Origin: G963678095 sp963678095
GTDB taxonomy: Bacteria; Bacillota; Negativicutes; Selenomonadales; Selenomonadaceae
Assembly: GCA_963678095.2 (NCBI GenBank)
Contig: OY782746.1
Span: 434,001-498,000 of the forward strand
Length of the DNA: 64,000 bases
Reading direction: 5' to 3'
In this document: positions 16,318 through 24,784 of the stretch, in pieces
Layout of the letters: each line of letters starts with the position of its first letter
How positions within the stretch are numbered: the first letter of the stretch is position 1
The notes under the pieces: generated by a model
Told to the model about the DNA's origin: nothing
Seen by the model: only the letters and a program-made list of their open reading frames with translations
Databases searched by the model: none
Program-made: the position numbers and the translations under genes

Positions 16318-18143
16318 GGCTCATCTCCTCCTTGCAGCTGAATTTCGGCTTCCGAAGTCTGCAGCTTTACCAGGTACACCCCGTCGTCAATTTCTTCCAC
16401 AGTACACCCCTTAGTTCCCTTAATGTCCTTGTCACTGTGCAAAACAAAGCAGACAGGCCCGCGATAATTCCAGGCATAAATATGGAGGGTCCCCTCGGCT
16501 TCGACTATGCGGTAGTCGAGGTTAAAATAATCTTTCAGATATTCCATGCCTTCGGACGCCGTGCAGGGGCGCAGCCAGCTGTAATTTTGATGAATATCCT
16601 TAAGCATAGCATCAAAACTCTTTTTCATCTCACTCCAGGTCAGATCCTTGCTCTCTTCATAAAAGAGCTCATCCGGATGAACAAAATGGGAAAATATCCC
16701 CTTGGCATTGAGTACATTCATCATTTGCCATTTCATCTCTGGTTTCATGATATAGCCGGAAGAAACGCGCGGTATTTCAAAGGTTCCATCCTCATTTTGG
16801 GAAAATTCCTGGTAGTAGCAACGGTCTGCGGTTAGACCGTTATACAATGATGCGTAGATTTTCATTTCCGGGAAAGCTTCCTTTATTGCCTCTTTTCCCT
16901 CTGGGCTCAGTATATTGGACGGCGGCACATAGGTCCTGAAATCATATTTCGGATAGACATCCTTAACATAACGCCGCAGCTCCTGCATGGCCAAAACCAT
17001 GTCCTCTTTTTTCGCCCACGGAGAATACCCAAGATTATCCTGATTATAGCCGGCCGGTGCCAGTGGCTGATGGTTATAACCATGCAAACCCAGCTCGCCG
17101 CCGGACTTTAACAGTTCCCGCCCATAGACAATTAAATTGTCGCGCGACTTACTACGATCCTTAAACGGCTCCAGTGGTGGAGTTACATTATTGCCATACG
17201 ATTCAATAATCAGTCCCGTGTATTTGACATCGTATTTTGCCGCGGCCGACAGCATCATTGGCCACCAGATCTCGCGGAAAAACTCGGCCGTACTGAGCTG
17301 AAGTTCCTCATATATTTTGGAAAAATTTCCTTCCGGCTGCGGAGCCGGGAAATCATCAATAAAAAAGAGTTTAATGGCAGCAACCGGATAGATATAATCA
17401 GCTTTCACCCGGCTTAACGCTGCCGTCAAAAGACCGCGATTGATCTTATCATAGAGCCCCAGACCGTTATAGACAATATATTTCCCCTGGCCTGATTTAT
17501 TTTCCCACAATAATGGAACATCACTTTCTGACGTCATATGAACCTTCGCCGTATCAGCCAACGTAACAAAATTTGCATTCGTCTGATATGAGTTGCCGTT
17601 CAAGGTAAAACCCTGCCCGCCAAACAAGAAATTCGTCAACATCTTGATCCCATCGGTATTGATTTCGCTGCCAAGCGAAGTAATCCCGAGCTCTGAAACA
17701 AATGCATTGCTGACAGGCCCCGGTACAATCCGCTCCATAAAGACTGCCGTGCCACCATTTCTTACATAGTCTTCCACATAGGGCAATGCCACCGCCTGCT
17801 CAAGATTACCAGCAGCCAGCAAAATACCATCGTATTTTTCCTGAGGGTCAATTGCCGCCGACAACGGCAGAACCTGCACACTTTTCTTTTGTTGTTCAAT
17901 TAATTCTACCGTTTTGTATTTTAAAAATACGCTGCGTACGCTGGTCGGATCATACAGCAATAAAAACCGGTCCTTGGGCAGAGAATCCTTATCCTGCATG
18001 CTGATCTGCAGTGGGTACTGCGCCAGCGCCTGGGGATTTGTATTGGCACTAAGCCGGACAAAACCATCCGTCCGGTTGTACTGAAAGAACACGCCCAGTA
18101 AAAAGACAAGTCCAAAAACTGCGATTATATTTTTCCTATACAT
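16314..18143 (-). CDS. Pel deacetylase of DUF2194 type (PelA deacetylase counterpart)
   Basis: A 609-residue protein with an N-terminal signal anchor (residues 5-20) and an extracytoplasmic DUF2194 region. An N-terminal Rossmann-like part (about 55-250) is followed by a deacetylase-like barrel with FFIDDF (Asp263-Asp264) and LGLHGYNHQP (His354 and His358), the usual DD and HxxxH metal sites. In Gram-positive Pel loci a deacetylase-only protein of this kind is called PelA-DA, lacking the hydrolase domain of Pseudomonas PelA. Here that hydrolase is a separate gene at the end of the operon. ATG 18143 behind GGAG was chosen over an upstream in-frame codon at 18188. It overlaps pelE by 8 bp. Confidence 0.85.
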   Translation of the reverse strand: MYRKNIIAVFGLVFLLGVFFQYNRTDGFVRLSANTNPQALAQYPLQISMQDKDSLPKDRFLLLYDPTSVRSVFLKYKTVELIEQQKKSVQVLPLSAAIDPQEKYDGILLAAGNLEQAVALPYVEDYVRNGGTAVFMERIVPGPVSNAFVSELGITSLGSEINTDGIKMLTNFLFGGQGFTLNGNSYQTNANFVTLADTAKVHMTSESDVPLLWENKSGQGKYIVYNGLGLYDKINRGLLTAALSRVKADYIYPVAAIKLFFIDDFPAPQPEGNFSKIYEELQLSTAEFFREIWWPMMLSAAAKYDVKYTGLIIESYGNNVTPPLEPFKDRSKSRDNLIVYGRELLKSGGELGLHGYNHQPLAPAGYNQDNLGYSPWAKKEDMVLAMQELRRYVKDVYPKYDFRTYVPPSNILSPEGKEAIKEAFPEMKIYASLYNGLTADRCYYQEFSQNEDGTFEIPRVSSGYIMKPEMKWQMMNVLNAKGIFSHFVHPDELFYEESKDLTWSEMKKSFDAMLKDIHQNYSWLRPCTASEGMEYLKDYFNLDYRIVEAEGTLHIYAWNYRGPVCFVLHSDKDIKGTKGCTVEEIDDGVYLVKLQTSEAEIQLQGGDEP

Positions 18144-19041
18144 CTTGTGCTCCTTTATCCCAAAAGCGAATGACCCGCAATGCCTCAATCGTCAGCTTTA
18201 TTGGACTGGCCTTAAGTTCGGTTATTTTTTGCTGCAGTTTCTCATAATCACGCAACGAAACATAGAGCTCGATCCAAAGAAGATAGGGCTCCTCAAGTGC
18301 CGAAAATTTCTGCTGATAAGCACTGCAGTGCTCCGCCGCCGCATCGTACCGGGAAAGTACAAGTTCCGTTTTTATTAGTTCCCTGTAAACCTTGGGCAGC
18401 TGGTCCCCCAGACTCAGCCGCTTGCTCAACGCCTCACAATAGCGCTGCTGCCGGCTTTGCTGTGACACAGCGTCAAGAAAGCCAATCGACAAATACGCGG
18501 CCAAAATCTCTGTATATTTCTTCCATACAGCTGTATTATTGGCAAACTTTCCCTGTTGCAACCACTTCTCAATTTTAAACAGTTCCATCTCCAGACTCTC
18601 GATCTGTGTCGTCACCATCGAAACCGCATAATGCGATATTTCACGATCTTCATTTTGAATGGCCTGCCGGACAATTGCCTGATTGTGCAGACTGTTTTGC
18701 TTGATAGCATTGGTAAAAAAGGCCCGCTTTTGTTCGCTGTCATCAACAAGCAACACATCATTGAGTGACATAACTTCCGCGTTATAGCGAGAAATCCCAC
18801 TGAGCTGGGGCCGTTCATGACGATTTTTTTCAAACAGATCAGCTTCACCGTTTCCCCTAAAATGCAGCAACAGCTTAACACCGCCCAACGCTAGGGCTCC
18901 AAAAAAAGGCAGCAAAAAAACCAGCATCGTCTCACATATATTCTGTGACCGGCTTTCTTTTGACTTATTCCAGTTGTAAAAAGCAAACGTTATCACTGCA
19001 TGTATGAGGATCAGTCCTAAAAATACCGCCAACTCATTCAT
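18136..19041 (-). CDS. pelE: PelE-like membrane protein
   Basis: A 301-residue protein with two N-terminal membrane helices (about residues 3-22 and 38-60), then a soluble all-helical part likely made of TPR-like repeats. This layout, and its position between pelD and the deacetylase, match PelE, which couples PelD to PelF/PelG in the known complex. Sequence conservation in this family is low, so the call rests on topology and context. It overlaps the genes on both sides by 8 bp. Confidence 0.75.
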   Translation of the reverse strand: MNELAVFLGLILIHAVITFAFYNWNKSKESRSQNICETMLVFLLPFFGALALGGVKLLLHFRGNGEADLFEKNRHERPQLSGISRYNAEVMSLNDVLLVDDSEQKRAFFTNAIKQNSLHNQAIVRQAIQNEDREISHYAVSMVTTQIESLEMELFKIEKWLQQGKFANNTAVWKKYTEILAAYLSIGFLDAVSQQSRQQRYCEALSKRLSLGDQLPKVYRELIKTELVLSRYDAAAEHCSAYQQKFSALEEPYLLWIELYVSLRDYEKLQQKITELKASPIKLTIEALRVIRFWDKGAQDV

Positions 19042-21235
19042 GACAAACCTCCGCTACAACAGCGGTCTCAACGCCAGCCCCGCTCAGGCGCTGGCGGACC
19101 TGTTCAACAATTGCCGGAGTTATATCAAGCAGCAGGATATAAATACGCCCTTCATATTCGCCGATGAAATCCTCGGTCCTGACAACGCCGGCCAGTTTAC
19201 GATCAAGAATCTCCGGCTCCTGCGCCGCCGTTATCTGCAGATAGGCTGCCTGGGCAGAATTGTTCAAGACCTGCTGGCGCCGTCTTACCTCCCGGCAGAT
19301 TTTTATAAATTCCTCCTGGCGAATAATCCGCGTATTTTCTATGTATTTGCGGCTTTGAATTCCTTCTTCATACTGATACGCTTTCCCCAGGGCGGAGGCA
19401 ATCAGGCGGGCAGTAACCGCCAGAAGATTCTGCTGCGACAGGTTCCATTTTTCAAAATCCAGGTCAAAGATCTGAATGACCGCTATTATCTTGTTTTGAA
19501 AAACAACCGGTGCCGCCAAATCCGGCAGCCCCTCCTCAAGTTTTTTATTGACGAAAATACTCTGCTTTGCCATCAGTTCCTGCAGATAAGGAAATTCTTC
19601 TATTTTCAGCGACCGAGCCAGCTCCGAGATTTTTTCGCCACGGCGAACCTTTTGCCGCAGATAATACGCATTCTTGCCGACAATATAGATAGCGACCTGC
19701 TCGGCATTTAAAAGTTCAGCCGTGACTTCTGCCGCCTGGGTGTAAACATCCTCGAGTTCCACGCTGTCGAGCTTCTTTATGATCTGATAGGCCCGGCCAA
19801 TGCTGTCATCAGAATTGACAATCTGGTGGTAGAGTTTATTTTTGATCTCGATGTTTTCACTGTACATATCCTCTAGAAATTCATACCGTTCCTGCGCCCG
19901 CTGATTGCGATATTTCATATTGGCAATGGTACGGTTTTTACTGTCCGTCGTATACCCGGTAAAAACTGCCACAAACAGATAGGATGCAAAATGCAGCATA
20001 TGCTGGGGAAGATACAATAAGCCGACAAGATCGGCGCCGTGTAACAAAAAGCTGTAAATGAGCAATCCCATTGATAACAGGGCTGCCGGCATTGACTGCC
20101 GCTTACCGTATAAAAGGCCCATGGCCGCTATGTAGACATAATTGAAATCAAGCCCGATTGTCGCATTGACGACAGAACCCTCCTGCCGGTGCATGATGAA
20201 CACCATTGCCAAAAACAGCAGGCTGTTTTCAAAATACGGTCGAATCCTGGCTATGATCTGCCGGCGCCGGGCAGCATTTTTTTCCCGTTGCGTCTCTATC
20301 TCAAGCTGCTTGCCGCGCGATTTATACCAGGCATAGGTGGAACGCAAGCCATCCGCCAGGGTACGCTTGATGCTCCAGCCAAGTTCCTGGCAGCAGCGGC
20401 TGTTGTCAAGGGTAGCCTGCTGAAAAGAGCCGGTTTTTTTCTTGTTCACCTTTACCGGCGGCATCGTAGCAAACCCTGAACATAATTCCATCAACTGCTT
20501 ATAGAAAACCGGCTCCGCCGAGGATATATTGAGCACATCCCCCTGATACCCCCGCTCCGCCGCCCGGTAAACAGCATAGGCCGCATCCTCAACATAGATA
20601 AAATCACGGGTCTGCTGAAGGCTGCCTGCAACCTCAATCGGGCGGCCAGTCAGAATATCATGCAGCAGATCGGCAATTACGCCATGCCCAAAAAGCTGGC
20701 CTGGTCCGTAAACACTGGAAAAGCGCAGAATGGTAATATCTGTACCATACATAGATTTCCAGTGCTTGGCAAATTCTTCATTGGCACTTTTCTGCAGTGC
20801 ATGTGACGTCATAGGTTTTGCTGCTACCGTTTCCCTTGCATCCGTAAGCGAGCGATCCACCACTTCACCCACCGAGTAAAGGAAAAATTTTTTAACAGCA
20901 TATTTTTTTGCCAGCATCAACATGTGTGACAAGCCAAGAAAGTTGGTTTCACTGTTATTCAAATAATCGGCATCCATCGGTGATGCCCGCTTCTCTGCCA
21001 TATGAATCAGGATATCGATATTATAGATCCGAAAAATCTCCTCACATTTCGGGTCTGTAACACTATAGGGATAAAACTTATGGCCGAGTTTTAGCTCAGC
21101 CGTACTACCGGAAGAGCTGTCATCAATGACAAATACCTCATAACCTTCGCGGATAAAGCGCTCAGCAATGTGCGAGCCCAAAAAACCATGCCCGCCTGTA
21201 ATCAATACCCGTTTCTTTCTACTATCATTTCCCAT
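19034..21235 (-). CDS. pelD: SDR-PelD fusion, c-di-GMP receptor of the Pel synthase
   Basis: A 733-residue fusion. Residues 1-315 are an extended SDR (sugar epimerase/dehydratase-like) domain with GGHGFLGSHI at 14-23. The active-site tyrosine position reads HALQK (145-149), so Tyr appears replaced by His while Lys149 is kept. About 335-445 carries four membrane helices, 480-620 a GAF domain, and the last 95 residues a degenerate GGDEF domain. There the cyclase signature is EGRIY (695-699), but the inhibitory-site RxxD survives as RTED (Arg686-Asp689). PelD of Pseudomonas has the helices-GAF-degenerate GGDEF layout and binds c-di-GMP through this RxxD. First gene of the Pel operon. Only a weak GTGGA site precedes ATG 21235. 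Confidence 0.88.
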   Translation of the reverse strand: MGNDSRKKRVLITGGHGFLGSHIAERFIREGYEVFVIDDSSSGSTAELKLGHKFYPYSVTDPKCEEIFRIYNIDILIHMAEKRASPMDADYLNNSETNFLGLSHMLMLAKKYAVKKFFLYSVGEVVDRSLTDARETVAAKPMTSHALQKSANEEFAKHWKSMYGTDITILRFSSVYGPGQLFGHGVIADLLHDILTGRPIEVAGSLQQTRDFIYVEDAAYAVYRAAERGYQGDVLNISSAEPVFYKQLMELCSGFATMPPVKVNKKKTGSFQQATLDNSRCCQELGWSIKRTLADGLRSTYAWYKSRGKQLEIETQREKNAARRRQIIARIRPYFENSLLFLAMVFIMHRQEGSVVNATIGLDFNYVYIAAMGLLYGKRQSMPAALLSMGLLIYSFLLHGADLVGLLYLPQHMLHFASYLFVAVFTGYTTDSKNRTIANMKYRNQRAQERYEFLEDMYSENIEIKNKLYHQIVNSDDSIGRAYQIIKKLDSVELEDVYTQAAEVTAELLNAEQVAIYIVGKNAYYLRQKVRRGEKISELARSLKIEEFPYLQELMAKQSIFVNKKLEEGLPDLAAPVVFQNKIIAVIQIFDLDFEKWNLSQQNLLAVTARLIASALGKAYQYEEGIQSRKYIENTRIIRQEEFIKICREVRRRQQVLNNSAQAAYLQITAAQEPEILDRKLAGVVRTEDFIGEYEGRIYILLLDITPAIVEQVRQRLSGAGVETAVVAEVCHE

Positions 21236-21390
21236 GTTTCCACATCATTTCTCTGGCAACTCTCGATGAATTGCTTCTTAAATACATATACCCAGCAAGC
21301 TAGGACCTTATACCCTTATTCGTCCTTCCATTGCCCCATTCCTGCTTCGTGTCAGCAGCTTAAAATTTTTAGGCATAAAGTCCGGCATCA

Positions 21391-21424
21391 TAAAAAAAGC
21401 AGGCTGCCACGGGGCGCCTGCTTC
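21391..21424 (-). terminator. Terminator after gatB
   Basis: GAAGCAGGC and GCCTGC arms with a short loop, followed on the minus strand by a run of seven T. It ends the gatCAB transcript just upstream of the Pel operon. Confidence 0.85.
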
Positions 21425-21428
21425 AAAT

Positions 21429-22868
21429 TTACTGTAATTTTTCTTTTAGCAGTTGATTGACAACACCCGGATTGGCTTTGCCCTTGCTCTGCTTCATAAC
21501 TTGTCCGACCAAGAAACCGATCGATTTTTCGTTGCCACCTTTATAATCCTCAACCGGTTTAGGATTCGCTGCGATCACCGCATCGACAATCGCTTCAATT
21601 GCCTTGGTGTCGGTAATCTGCACCAAACCTTTTTCCTTGACGATTTTTTCCGGCTCATCCCCGCTAGCCCACATCTCCTCAAATACCGTCTTGGCAATTT
21701 TGGAAGAGATCGTGCCTTTGCTGATCAGATCGATCAAGGCCGCCAAAGCTTTCGCCTGCACCGGACTGTCTGTAATCAAAAGTCCTTCTGCATTGAGATT
21801 TTTTGACAGATCACCCATGATCCAGTTGGCAGCCAGCTTGGCATCCGCCCCGGCATCAATCACCGCATCAAAGTATTCTGCTGTCTGGCGCGAAGCTGTA
21901 ATGACATCGGCATCATAAGACGACAAGCCACACTGTGTTGTCAGGCGCTCCTTACGGGCAGCTGGCAATTCCGGCAATCCCTGGCGATAGGCTTCAATTT
22001 CTTCCTCGGTCGTAATAATCGGCACGAGATCCGGTTCCGGCAGATAACGATAGTCATGCGCCGCTTCCTTCGTGCGCATCGACAGGGTAATGCCCTTGGC
22101 ATCATCCCAGGTACGAGTTTCCTGCACGATGTGCCCGCCGTCGTCCAGTATTTCCTGCTGACGCTCGATTTCGTATTCAAGTGCCCCTTCAATTGCCTTG
22201 AAGGAGTTGATGTTTTTCATCTCAGCTTTGGTGCCAAGCGCAGTTGTTCCAAGTGGACGCAGGGAAACGTTAACATCCGCCCGCAGATTCCCCTCTTCCA
22301 TCTTGCAGTTAGAAACATCAATATATTCAAGAATCGATTTGACTTTTTCCATATAGGCCCGGGCTTCCGCCGCCGAGGAAATATCCGGTTCTGATACGAT
22401 TTCAATCAACGGCACGCCGGTCCGGTTGTAATCGACATTGGACGTTGATGAGTCCTTAATGGTATTGCCGGAATGAACAAGCTTGCCGGCATCCTCTTCC
22501 ATATGAATGCGCGTAATGCGTATGCGCTTTGTCTTCCCTTCCACCTCAATATCGACATAGCCGTGTTCGGCAATCGGCAAATCGTACTGCGAGGTCTGAA
22601 AATTCTTCGGCAGATCAGGATAATAATAATTTTTGCGGTCAAATTTGCTAAACTTGTTGATCGTGCAGTTAAGGGCCAGACCCGCCTTGAGCGCAAATTC
22701 CACCACTCGTTTATTGATTACCGGCAATACCCCCGGCAATCCGAGGCAGACTGGGCAGACATTGGTGTTTTGTTCCGCACCAAATGTCGTCGCACAGCCG
22801 CAAAAAATCTTTGTATTCGTCTTTAATTCACTGTGAATTTCAAGTCCGATGACTGCTTCATAACTCAT
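21429..22868 (-). CDS. gatB: Asp/Glu-tRNA amidotransferase subunit B
   Basis: Binds mischarged Glu-tRNA(Gln) or Asp-tRNA(Asn) and activates it for transamidation with ammonia delivered by GatA. The 479 residues are full length: YEAVIGLEIHSEL at the start, the cradle domain with the HMEEDAGKLVH stretch, and a C-terminal YqeY-like tail ending in GVVNQLLKEKLQ. Its ATG overlaps the gatA stop by 4 bp. Confidence 0.97.
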   Translation of the reverse strand: MSYEAVIGLEIHSELKTNTKIFCGCATTFGAEQNTNVCPVCLGLPGVLPVINKRVVEFALKAGLALNCTINKFSKFDRKNYYYPDLPKNFQTSQYDLPIAEHGYVDIEVEGKTKRIRITRIHMEEDAGKLVHSGNTIKDSSTSNVDYNRTGVPLIEIVSEPDISSAAEARAYMEKVKSILEYIDVSNCKMEEGNLRADVNVSLRPLGTTALGTKAEMKNINSFKAIEGALEYEIERQQEILDDGGHIVQETRTWDDAKGITLSMRTKEAAHDYRYLPEPDLVPIITTEEEIEAYRQGLPELPAARKERLTTQCGLSSYDADVITASRQTAEYFDAVIDAGADAKLAANWIMGDLSKNLNAEGLLITDSPVQAKALAALIDLISKGTISSKIAKTVFEEMWASGDEPEKIVKEKGLVQITDTKAIEAIVDAVIAANPKPVEDYKGGNEKSIGFLVGQVMKQSKGKANPGVVNQLLKEKLQ

Positions 22869-24337
22869 GCGTTTTCCCCTCCAAGCCCGGCAATTTTATT
22901 GTGAAACTGCTGGCTTTGTTCATACGTATAGGCCGCGCGGATCAAAGTATCCTCCGCCAGAGCCTTGCCGATAATCTGCAATCCGATTGGAAGTCCGGCA
23001 CTGCTGAAACCGCACGGAACAGAAATCCCCGGCAAGCCGGCAAGATTCAATGGCACGGTATAGACATCCTGCATGTACATTTTCAATGGATCGCTGGCCA
23101 TTTCGCCAATTTTATAAGCCGGCGTTGGTGCTGCCGGCGACATGATCACATCAACCTTTTCAAAGGCCTGGTCAAAGTCCTGCTTAACCAGCGTGCGCAC
23201 CTTCAGGGCTTTCAAATAATACGCATCATAGTAACCGGCACTCAGAGCATAACTGCCAATCATGATGCGGCGTTTTACTTCCTCGCCAAACTTCTCACTG
23301 CGAGTTTTGGTCATCATGTCAACGATATCAATGCCATCAACACGTTCCCCATAACTTACCCCGTCGTAACGGGCTAAATTCGAGCTGGCCTCCGCCGGAG
23401 CGATCAGGTAATAAGCCGAAATCGCATAGGCCGTATGTGGCAGGGAAATTTCGACAATTTCAGCCCCCAGGCTTTCAAGCTGAGCAATCGCGGTCCGAAC
23501 AGATTTTTCAACCTCCGGATCGAGACCTTCAGCAAAATATTCCTTTGGCATACCGATTTTGAGTCCTTTTACGTCCTGCACCAGCGATTTTGTAAAATCA
23601 GGAACTTCCGCTTTCGTCGAAGTGGAATCCTTTTCATCATAACCGGCAATCACATTGAGCAGATGCGCGCAGTCCGTGACATCACGAGACAGCGGCCCGA
23701 TCTGGTCCAAAGAGGAGGCAAATGCCACCAGCCCATAACGGGAAACACGGCCATATGTAGGTTTCATGCCAACAACGCCGCAAAAGGAAGCCGGCTGACG
23801 GATCGAACCGCCGGTATCAGAGCCAAGCGCCCATACAGCCGTTCCAGCAGCAACGGCTGCCGCCGAGCCACCGCTACTGCCACCTGGGACACAGTCATGC
23901 TGCCAGGGGTTCGCTGTCGGGAAATACGCCGAGTTTTCGGTAGATCCCCCCATCGCAAATTCGTCCATATTTGCCTTGCCCAAGATAACCGGATTGGCTG
24001 CTTCTATTTTTTCCATTACGGTAGCATTATACGGCGGAACAAAGTTTTCCAGCATTTTGGAGGCGCAGGTCGTCCTGACCCCTTTAGTGCAAATATTATC
24101 CTTGATCGCGCCCGGAATGCCTTCCCAAAAGGAAATGCTCTCCCCGCGGGAAATCTTGGCATCGACAGCAGCGGCCTGAGCCAGTGCTGCTTCACGGGTA
24201 ACTGTCAAATAGGCCTTTACCTCGCCGTCGACTTCATCGATGCGATCCAAAACATCCTGCGTGAGGGCCACAGCGGTAATTTCTTTTTTCACAAGCATGT
24301 CGTGCAGGACATGTGCGGGTTTATCAAATAATCTCAC
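22865..24337 (-). CDS. gatA: Asp/Glu-tRNA amidotransferase subunit A
   Basis: Glutamine amidase of the GatCAB complex. The 490 residues contain the amidase-signature triad region: Lys in AIKDNI, the cis-Ser in GGSSGGSAAAVAAG and the nucleophilic Ser in GSDTGGSIRQPASFCG. The start codon is GTG at 24337, with AGGAGG 8 nt upstream. It lies 17 bp after gatC. Confidence 0.97.
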   Translation of the reverse strand: MRLFDKPAHVLHDMLVKKEITAVALTQDVLDRIDEVDGEVKAYLTVTREAALAQAAAVDAKISRGESISFWEGIPGAIKDNICTKGVRTTCASKMLENFVPPYNATVMEKIEAANPVILGKANMDEFAMGGSTENSAYFPTANPWQHDCVPGGSSGGSAAAVAAGTAVWALGSDTGGSIRQPASFCGVVGMKPTYGRVSRYGLVAFASSLDQIGPLSRDVTDCAHLLNVIAGYDEKDSTSTKAEVPDFTKSLVQDVKGLKIGMPKEYFAEGLDPEVEKSVRTAIAQLESLGAEIVEISLPHTAYAISAYYLIAPAEASSNLARYDGVSYGERVDGIDIVDMMTKTRSEKFGEEVKRRIMIGSYALSAGYYDAYYLKALKVRTLVKQDFDQAFEKVDVIMSPAAPTPAYKIGEMASDPLKMYMQDVYTVPLNLAGLPGISVPCGFSSAGLPIGLQIIGKALAEDTLIRAAYTYEQSQQFHNKIAGLGGENA

Positions 24338-24354
24338 GATTGATCCTCCTAATC

Positions 24355-24645
24355 TTAGCCTTCCAGAATTTTAGGCACTTTGAAATAACCGTCTTCACGC
24401 TCCGGAGCATTCGATAATGCAAGTTCCCGGTCGAGAGAAGGCTTCACAACATCCTCACGAAAGACATTTTTCAGCGGCAATACATGCGCCGTCGGTTTCA
24501 CTTTTTCGGTATCAAGTTCACCGAGCACATCCATATATTCAAGCAGGGCATTTAAATGACCGGTGTACGTTTGTACTTCACTTTCCGGAATCGCCAAACG
24601 CGACAATACCGCTACATTTTCAACATCTTTACTGGTAACCTTCAT
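24355..24645 (-). CDS. gatC: Asp/Glu-tRNA amidotransferase subunit C
   Basis: Small structural subunit (96 residues) that clamps GatA to GatB. It shows the family start KVTSKDVENVAVLSRLAI and the HVLPLKNVFREDVVKPS stretch. ATG 24645 fits the usual family N-terminus; an upstream in-frame ATG (24663) would add six residues, and neither has a strong ribosome-binding site. Confidence 0.93.
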   Translation of the reverse strand: MKVTSKDVENVAVLSRLAIPESEVQTYTGHLNALLEYMDVLGELDTEKVKPTAHVLPLKNVFREDVVKPSLDRELALSNAPEREDGYFKVPKILEG

Positions 24646-24732
24646 GCTTTCACCATCCATCACAATTTTATTCAGCGAGCCGCCGCCCGTCAGGCGGCAT
24701 TTTAAATTCTCAATAAAAACAATACAGAATCT

Positions 24733-24760
24733 ATTATACCACAGTTAGAATATTTTTGAA
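24733..24760 (-). promoter_or_regulatory. Promoter of gatCAB
   Basis: Minus strand TTCAAA (24755-24760), 16-bp spacer, then a perfect TATAAT (24733-24738), about 90 bp before the gatC start in the gap after ligA. Confidence 0.6.
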
Positions 24761-24784
24761 TCGCTTCCACTGTTATACAATAAA

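Noticed and set aside
24681..24700. GCCGCC/GGCGGC hairpin after ligA as a terminator
   Set aside because: On the minus strand no T-tract follows it, and it lies between the gatC promoter and the gene.
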